The notes under the pieces were generated by a model that saw nothing but the letters and a program-made list of their open reading frames with translations, did not search any database and was not told the DNA's origin. Shown here one piece after another: positions 5,201 through 8,573 of a stretch of 8,573 nt of DNA (position 1 is its first letter; each line of letters starts with the position of its first letter). Both the position numbers and the translations under genes were made by a program. The DNA is taken from contig NZ_CAJJIC010000102.1 of NCBI RefSeq assembly GCF_905187505.1, positions 1 through 8,573 on the forward strand. The letters are read 5' to 3'. The DNA is from an uncultured Mailhella sp. Lineage in GTDB: Bacteria; Desulfobacterota; Desulfovibrionia; Desulfovibrionales; Desulfovibrionaceae.

Positions 5201-6862
5201 CTATTTCCCGAATCCGCATTTGGGATAGGTGCACACGGGGCAGGCAGTGCAGTATCCGCCTTCGCCGAGGCGTGCCAGTTCTCCTCGCGTGATGCGGCGA
5301 CCGGCCAGAAGGCGCGGCAGAAGCAGATCGAACACGGTGTTCTTGAAGAAAAGCGCGCAGGCGGGCACGCCCATGACCTGAATGTCCCCGGAAGGCGTTT
5401 CGATGCGTCCCACCATGGCCATGGCGCCGGGCAGTACCGGCATGCCGTAGAGCATGTCGGTCAGACCGGCATCGAGCAGGGCTGGCCTCGTCACGTCGCC
5501 CGGGTCCACGGACATTCCGCCCGTGGTGACCAGAAGATCTATGCCCGCTTCCTTCATGGTCTGCACTTCGGCCGCAATTTTCCGTCTGTCGTCCGGCACG
5601 ATAGCGGTGCGGATGACGTCGCATCCGTACTGTCTTGCCTTTTCCTGCATGACGGGAATGAACTTGTCCTCAATAAGGCCGTTGAACACTTCCGTGCCCG
5701 TGACAAGCACCCCCATGCGGGCGCGTCGCAGCGGCGTGACGGTGAAAAGCGGTTCGTCGCCGAGCACGGCGAGAGCCTGGCCGAGACGCGCGCGATCCAG
5801 AAACAGAGGAATGGCGCGGGTTCCGGCTATCTTTTTGCCTTCCTGAACGAGCGTGGCGTCCTGACGGGAAGCGCACATGACGTCGGGCACGAGGTTGAAG
5901 CGCTCAAGTTTTTTCACGTCCACGGAAAGCAGGCCGGAGCAGTCTGCCACGAAGTCGATTTTTCCTTCCCGGGGAGGAAGGGAATAACGGACTCCGTTTC
6001 CGGCCATGCGGCGGGCGAAGCTCTCCGCAGCCTCGTTTTCGTGCGCCGGAGCCTCGGGGTCGGAAGCGGCGGGGACTTCTTCGTCAAGTACCGCCACGTC
6101 GAATCTGCCTATCTGCTGGAGTCGGCAGAGATCTCCGGGGCTTACCGTCTGGCCGGCGGTAAAGGCGGATCCCTTGAATTCACCGGGAACGATGCGCGTC
6201 ATGTCATGAGCGAGCACTTTGCCGACGGCGTCCTCGGCGGATACGATGCGGATGCCGGGAGCGGAAGAGCCGGGCGTCGTCTTGGGCGCAGTGCTGTGAC
6301 TTATGTAGTAGCGCTCTCCCTGACAGGCCCGGCAGATTGGTCCATCCTTTAAAGGATAGCCTTCTCCGCATACGGGACAGACGGCCACCGCGCCGCTCGG
6401 AGCATGGCCGAGAAGGGCTCCGTGCACGGTCACGTCCTGAACCCGGCAGATGCTGTCGCCCGCTTCCTCGATCTCCCGGAGCAGTTCCGCTTCATTCTGT
6501 TCCTTCTTGGGCTTTTTCTTCATGAGCCAGGAGTAGTATTCCGGAAAGGCTTTGAGCTTTTCGACATCCACGCTCACACGAACGCCTCTGCCGGTGTATT
6601 TGTCGTACAAGGTCACGGCATAGCGGCCGATGTCACGCACTTTCACCCAGTTGTTGCCCATGCTGCACAAGGAAAGGAGCTGCACGGCATCGGGCAGGCA
6701 TTTGCGGGTTTCGGAAACGGCCTCGAACAGCGTGCCTTCCGGAAGATGACGCTGCGCAAGGGCCACCATGTAGCCGCCGAGCAGAAGTCCAGGAGCGGCA
6801 TAACCGTGGAAGCGTTCGGCCATGGCCTTGAATTCACTGAAGGTATGATTGCCTATATTCAT
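5201..6862 (-). CDS. FmdE domain-zinc ribbon-MoeA/MoaB-like molybdopterin-binding fusion
   Basis: From the start used here the protein has 553 residues. In the numbering of the longer version (ATG at 6925, 574 residues), the FmdE-like domain spans about 28-175 (FHGYAAPGLLLGGY 39-52, CSMGNNWVKVRDIGRYA 87-103). A zinc ribbon follows (CPVCG 183-187 with CRAC 198-201). A MoeA-like central region covers about 225-400. A MoaB/Mog-type molybdopterin-binding domain spans about 404-540 (VTGTEVFNG, VTTGGMSVDPGD, GVPACALFF). The C terminus ends in a cysteine cluster, YCTACPVCTYPKCGFGK. The conserved FmdE cysteine in the HGxxCPG motif is alanine here. A role in inserting Mo or W into pterin, or supplying cofactor to formate or other oxidoreductases, is inferred from domains and from mobA one base downstream. 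The internal ATG at 6862 (MNIGNHTFSEF) is preferred because FmdE-type proteins begin near there and a promoter candidate would leave only about 14 nt before 6925. Neither start has a good ribosome-binding site. Confidence 0.8.
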   Translation of the reverse strand: MNIGNHTFSEFKAMAERFHGYAAPGLLLGGYMVALAQRHLPEGTLFEAVSETRKCLPDAVQLLSLCSMGNNWVKVRDIGRYAVTLYDKYTGRGVRVSVDVEKLKAFPEYYSWLMKKKPKKEQNEAELLREIEEAGDSICRVQDVTVHGALLGHAPSGAVAVCPVCGEGYPLKDGPICRACQGERYYISHSTAPKTTPGSSAPGIRIVSAEDAVGKVLAHDMTRIVPGEFKGSAFTAGQTVSPGDLCRLQQIGRFDVAVLDEEVPAASDPEAPAHENEAAESFARRMAGNGVRYSLPPREGKIDFVADCSGLLSVDVKKLERFNLVPDVMCASRQDATLVQEGKKIAGTRAIPLFLDRARLGQALAVLGDEPLFTVTPLRRARMGVLVTGTEVFNGLIEDKFIPVMQEKARQYGCDVIRTAIVPDDRRKIAAEVQTMKEAGIDLLVTTGGMSVDPGDVTRPALLDAGLTDMLYGMPVLPGAMAMVGRIETPSGDIQVMGVPACALFFKNTVFDLLLPRLLAGRRITRGELARLGEGGYCTACPVCTYPKCGFGK

Positions 6863-6938
6863 GAAGCATCCGATGTTTGTTGGGTTGGCGGGAAATTGTT
6901 CCGGCGTGCGGGCCGGCAGGCGCATCCCGCAGACGGCT

Positions 6939-6960
6939 CATCCCCGATATAATGGGGATG
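6939..6960. promoter_or_regulatory. Palindromic operator candidate over the -10 box
   Basis: CATCCCC (6939-6945) and GGGGATG (6954-6960) are perfect 7-bp arms around the 8-base centre GATATAAT. The centre contains the -10 box of the - strand promoter candidate, so a protein bound here would block transcription of the FmdE/MoeA-type gene. The divergent TunR-like regulator is the obvious candidate to bind. I do not know the binding motif well enough to claim a match. Confidence 0.45.
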
Positions 6961-6974
6961 GCTCAGGACGGCAA
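6946..6974 (-). promoter_or_regulatory. Candidate sigma70 promoter for the FmdE/MoeA-mobA transcript
   Basis: On the - strand, TTGCCG (6974-6969) and TATATC (6951-6946) are spaced by 17 nt; each matches four of six consensus bases. The start point would fall near 6939, inside the palindrome, giving a leader of about 77 nt to the ATG at 6862. Confidence 0.4.
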
Positions 6975-6982
6975 GCCATGTT

Positions 6983-7015
6983 CCGCTTTCCGCACGCTCT
7001 ATGCGGAAGAAGCGG
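6983..7015. repeat. Long imperfect inverted repeat in the divergent intergenic region
   Basis: The 12-base arm 6983-6994 (CCGCTTTCCGCA) pairs with 7002-7015 except for a 2-base bulge (7008-7009), leaving a 7-base loop. GG and four T follow on the + strand. It could be a leader hairpin or weak attenuator of the TunR-like gene, or a protein-binding site between the divergent genes. Confidence 0.5.
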
Positions 7016-7119
7016 GGTTTTCAAAATAACACATTCCTCGCCGCCGCCAATGAAGTCCTTTTTTCTGGAAAATCGAGATTGCTTCTGCTAGGCTTCGCCG
7101 AAAACAGGAACAGCAGAAC

Positions 7120-8118
7120 ATGGATGAACTCGGACTGTCGGAATCTAGGGACATGGAAGAAACGAGTCTTCGTGCTTTTCTTCAGGCTTTTTATCACTGG
7201 TATGAGTGCGCGGCTTCACCGTCGCAGCAGTGCTCCCGTTCACGGGTGCTCATGGTGTGTCTTCTGATACGCTTTGCGGCGCTGCGCCTGGGAGAGGCGC
7301 TTGCCTTGGACGACACGGCCGACATGGACACGGAGAAGGGCGTTCTTTATGTGCGAGGCAAATGGGCGCGCGTGCTTCCTCTTCCGGATGCGGCGCTGAA
7401 GCGTCTTGCGGAGCTGCGCGACTCACCCTGCAACGTCAGGGCAAGAGGCGGACTTTGTCATCTGGATCCCGCCTATGTCCGACGCGTCTTTGCCTCTCGG
7501 GCACGTGAGGCCGGACTGCCCGGCGTAAGTCCCACGGATCTTCGTGATTTTCGCGAGCAGGAGCTCTTGCGTCAGGGCATACCGCTGAGCGTGGTGGAAT
7601 TTTTTCTCGGCAGAGGGGAGGGCGGAGCTCCGAAGCCGGAGGATGAGGCCCGATTGCGGAAGGCTTTTCGCCGATGGGAGCATGTCAGCCGTACAGGGCG
7701 CCACAATGTCGTGTCGGGAGCCCTGACCCTTGTGCATAAGGGCGCTTTTTCCTGTCTTCTGGCGATCCGGACGCGGGGCGGCATGACCTTTCTGGTACGT
7801 TGTTCCACGCGCACGTTCACGCGTCTCGAACTGGTCGAAAGGCAGACGACTGCGGTCTTCGTCCGTTCTCTTCAGGTCTGCGTGCTGCCCGTGGAGACGA
7901 TGTCCGACAACTGTTTTCCCGGAAAGGTGACGGACGTTTTGGAACACGACGGGGAAGCCAGGGTCATGGTCCGGCTGGAGGATGACGTTCTCGATTTTTG
8001 CGCCATACTGTCTTTTGACTCCGTGCAGAACATGAGGCTGCAAAAGGGAGGGAGAGTCTGGATTTTGATTCGTCCGGAAGACTTTACCTTTGAAGGCTCC
8101 GCACAGGGGCTGCACTGA
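7120..8118 (+). CDS. tunR: TunR-like regulator: degenerate integrase-type DNA-binding domain plus two TOBE domains
   Basis: The protein has 332 residues. Residues about 40-165 resemble the catalytic domain of tyrosine recombinases: ALRLGEALAL (54-63) with the first Arg, VRGKWARVLPLP (78-89) like the GKG.K.R.vPL hairpin, and TDLRDFREQELLRQG (139-153) followed by FFLGR (161-165). The HxxR histidine is Thr139, the LGH histidine is Arg165, and no catalytic Tyr follows, so it should bind but not cut DNA. Residues about 195-258 and 263-325 look like two TOBE/molbindin domains (GAFSCLLAIRTRGG; FPGKVTDVLEH and VWILIRPED). They bind molybdate or tungstate in relatives. This order is that of the tungstate-responsive TunR family reported from Desulfovibrio. 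AGGAA (7106-7110) lies nine bases before the ATG. It is divergent from the molybdopterin genes it may control. Ligand and targets are inferred. Confidence 0.75.
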   Translation: MDELGLSESRDMEETSLRAFLQAFYHWYECAASPSQQCSRSRVLMVCLLIRFAALRLGEALALDDTADMDTEKGVLYVRGKWARVLPLPDAALKRLAELRDSPCNVRARGGLCHLDPAYVRRVFASRAREAGLPGVSPTDLRDFREQELLRQGIPLSVVEFFLGRGEGGAPKPEDEARLRKAFRRWEHVSRTGRHNVVSGALTLVHKGAFSCLLAIRTRGGMTFLVRCSTRTFTRLELVERQTTAVFVRSLQVCVLPVETMSDNCFPGKVTDVLEHDGEARVMVRLEDDVLDFCAILSFDSVQNMRLQKGGRVWILIRPEDFTFEGSAQGLH

Positions 8119-8149
8119 GTCGGAGACGGAAAAATTTTTTCAGCGCCCC
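8106..8149 (+). terminator. Possible weak terminator overlapping the regulator stop codon
   Basis: GGGGC (8106-8110), GC (8112-8113) and TGA (8116-8118) can pair with TCA (8140-8142), GC (8143-8144) and GCCCC (8145-8149), with bulges only on the 5' side. A T-rich stretch TTCTTGTT follows. The long loop and bulges make it uncertain. Confidence 0.25.
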
Positions 8150-8163
8150 TTCTTGTTAACCCC

Positions 8164-8192
8164 TTCACAAAATAAGAGAAATGATATATAAA
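8164..8192 (+). promoter_or_regulatory. Upstream promoter candidate for the ComEA-like gene
   Basis: TTCACA (8164-8169) and TATAAA (8187-8192) each match five of six sigma70 consensus bases and are spaced by exactly 17 nt, within an AT-rich stretch. Transcription would start near 8199, inside a set of AAGGC/GCCTT repeats. Confidence 0.5.
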
Positions 8193-8226
8193 AAGAAGGC
8201 GAAATTTTAATGCCTTTTTAAGGCGC

Positions 8227-8255
8227 TTGACATGAGAAGTTCAAGTGAGTATTAG
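8227..8255 (+). promoter_or_regulatory. Downstream promoter candidate for the ComEA-like gene
   Basis: A perfect -35 box TTGACA (8227-8232) and a -10-like TATTAG (8250-8255, four of six) are spaced by 17 nt. The start point would be near 8262, about 37 nt before the ATG. AT-rich DNA upstream could act as an UP element. Together with the site at 8164-8192 it would make a tandem promoter. Confidence 0.5.
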
Positions 8256-8298
8256 AACGGAACAACGTTTTCCACCTTTATTTTCAGGAGAAACTGTC

Positions 8299-8573
8299 AT
8301 GGATATCAAGCGTATTCTTGCATGCTTCGCTGTTGCGGCCCTGTGCTTCACCGGTACCGCCTTTGCTGCCGAAAAGGCCAATCTGAACAGTGCCACCGAG
8401 GAAGAACTCGCCGCCGATCCCAACATCGGTCCCGACCTTGCCAGAAAGATTGTGGAATATCGTGAAAATGTGGGCGACTTCTCCAGCTACGACGAGCTGA
8501 AGGAAGTGGAAGGCATCACCGATACCAAGATCAAGCAGATCAACGAGCATTTTGAAATCGAAGGCGTTGCCAG
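8299..8573 (+). CDS. Secreted ComEA-type helix-hairpin-helix protein (partial, 3' end outside window)
   Basis: Ninety-one codons are visible and the frame is still open at the window edge. The N terminus is a clear Sec signal peptide: MDIKR, then a hydrophobic stretch (6-18) and the likely cleavage site AFA-A after residue 23. The mature part starts AEKANLNSATEEELAADPNIG and continues as the tandem helix-hairpin-helix of ComEA relatives: IGPDLARKIVEYREN (43-57), VGDFSSYDELKEVEGI (58-73), TDTKIKQI (74-81). In these families the fold binds double-stranded DNA without sequence specificity, for example during DNA uptake. Stand-alone periplasmic versions are common in bacteria not known to be competent, so competence should not be assumed. 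AGGAG (8286-8290) lies eight bases before the ATG. It has its own promoters, so it is probably separate from the regulator gene. Confidence 0.88.
   Translation, partial: MDIKRILACFAVAALCFTGTAFAAEKANLNSATEEELAADPNIGPDLARKIVEYRENVGDFSSYDELKEVEGITDTKIKQINEHFEIEGVA

Noticed and set aside
5147..6352. Long + strand frame over the FmdE/MoeA-type gene
   Set aside because: The opposite strand encodes recognisable FmdE, zinc-ribbon and MoaB-like motifs; this frame is His/Gly/Ala-rich without motifs.
7066..7084. Sigma54 promoter (GG...GC) before the regulator gene
   Set aside because: The GG and GC elements are 12 bases apart instead of the required 10.
7120..8118. Phage or transposon integrase, marking a mobile element
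   Set aside because: Catalytic residues are missing, two TOBE-like domains are fused to it, and there are no attachment sites, direct repeats or phage genes nearby.

Overview
The window looks like chromosomal DNA from a GC-rich, anaerobic, sulfate-reducer-type bacterium, most likely a Desulfovibrionaceae member. This rests on three things: a SelD whose active site is a UGA (selenocysteine) codon, an FmdE/MoeA-type fusion, and a regulator that joins a degenerate integrase-like domain to two TOBE domains. The last matches the architecture I know for TunR-type tungstate regulators of Desulfovibrio. No mobile element, CRISPR array, rRNA or tRNA was seen.

Region 1 (1-553) has no convincing gene. 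It holds a possible promoter (243-271) and a strongly structured leader (about 320-435) whose segments can pair in two mutually exclusive ways, just ahead of region 2. Region 2 (554-4434, + strand) is a compact selenium operon: YedE-type membrane transporter, 67-aa TusA/YedF-type carrier, Se/S-carrier-like (DUF3343) protein with an extra C-terminal half, a ribokinase-fold/NAD(P)HX-dehydratase-like protein of unknown role, and selD. Junctions are tight (19 nt, TAATG overlap, ATGA overlap, 27 nt). selD appears broken only if UGA is read as stop. With UGA 3409-3411 read as selenocysteine it is a complete 355-residue selenophosphate synthetase, and a SECIS-like hairpin follows the codon. A strong intrinsic terminator (4454-4489) closes the operon.

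Region 3 (4567-6862, - strand) holds mobA (molybdenum cofactor guanylyltransferase) and, one base upstream, a large fusion of an FmdE domain, a zinc ribbon, a MoeA/MoaB-like molybdopterin-binding region and a C-terminal cysteine cluster. Its probable promoter has a -10 box inside a 7-bp-arm palindrome (6939-6960), a good operator candidate. Region 4 (7120-8118, + strand) is the divergent TunR-like regulator. Region 5 (8119-8573) carries two tandem promoter-like sequences and the start of a secreted ComEA-type helix-hairpin-helix protein that runs off the window.

Taken together, the window pairs selenium uptake and activation (SelD makes selenophosphate for Sec-tRNA) with maturation of the Mo/W pterin cofactor and a predicted oxyanion sensor. 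Formate dehydrogenases of such organisms need selenocysteine and Mo/W-bis-MGD in the same active site, so the arrangement makes sense as a cofactor-supply locus. That link is an inference; no formate dehydrogenase gene is in the window.
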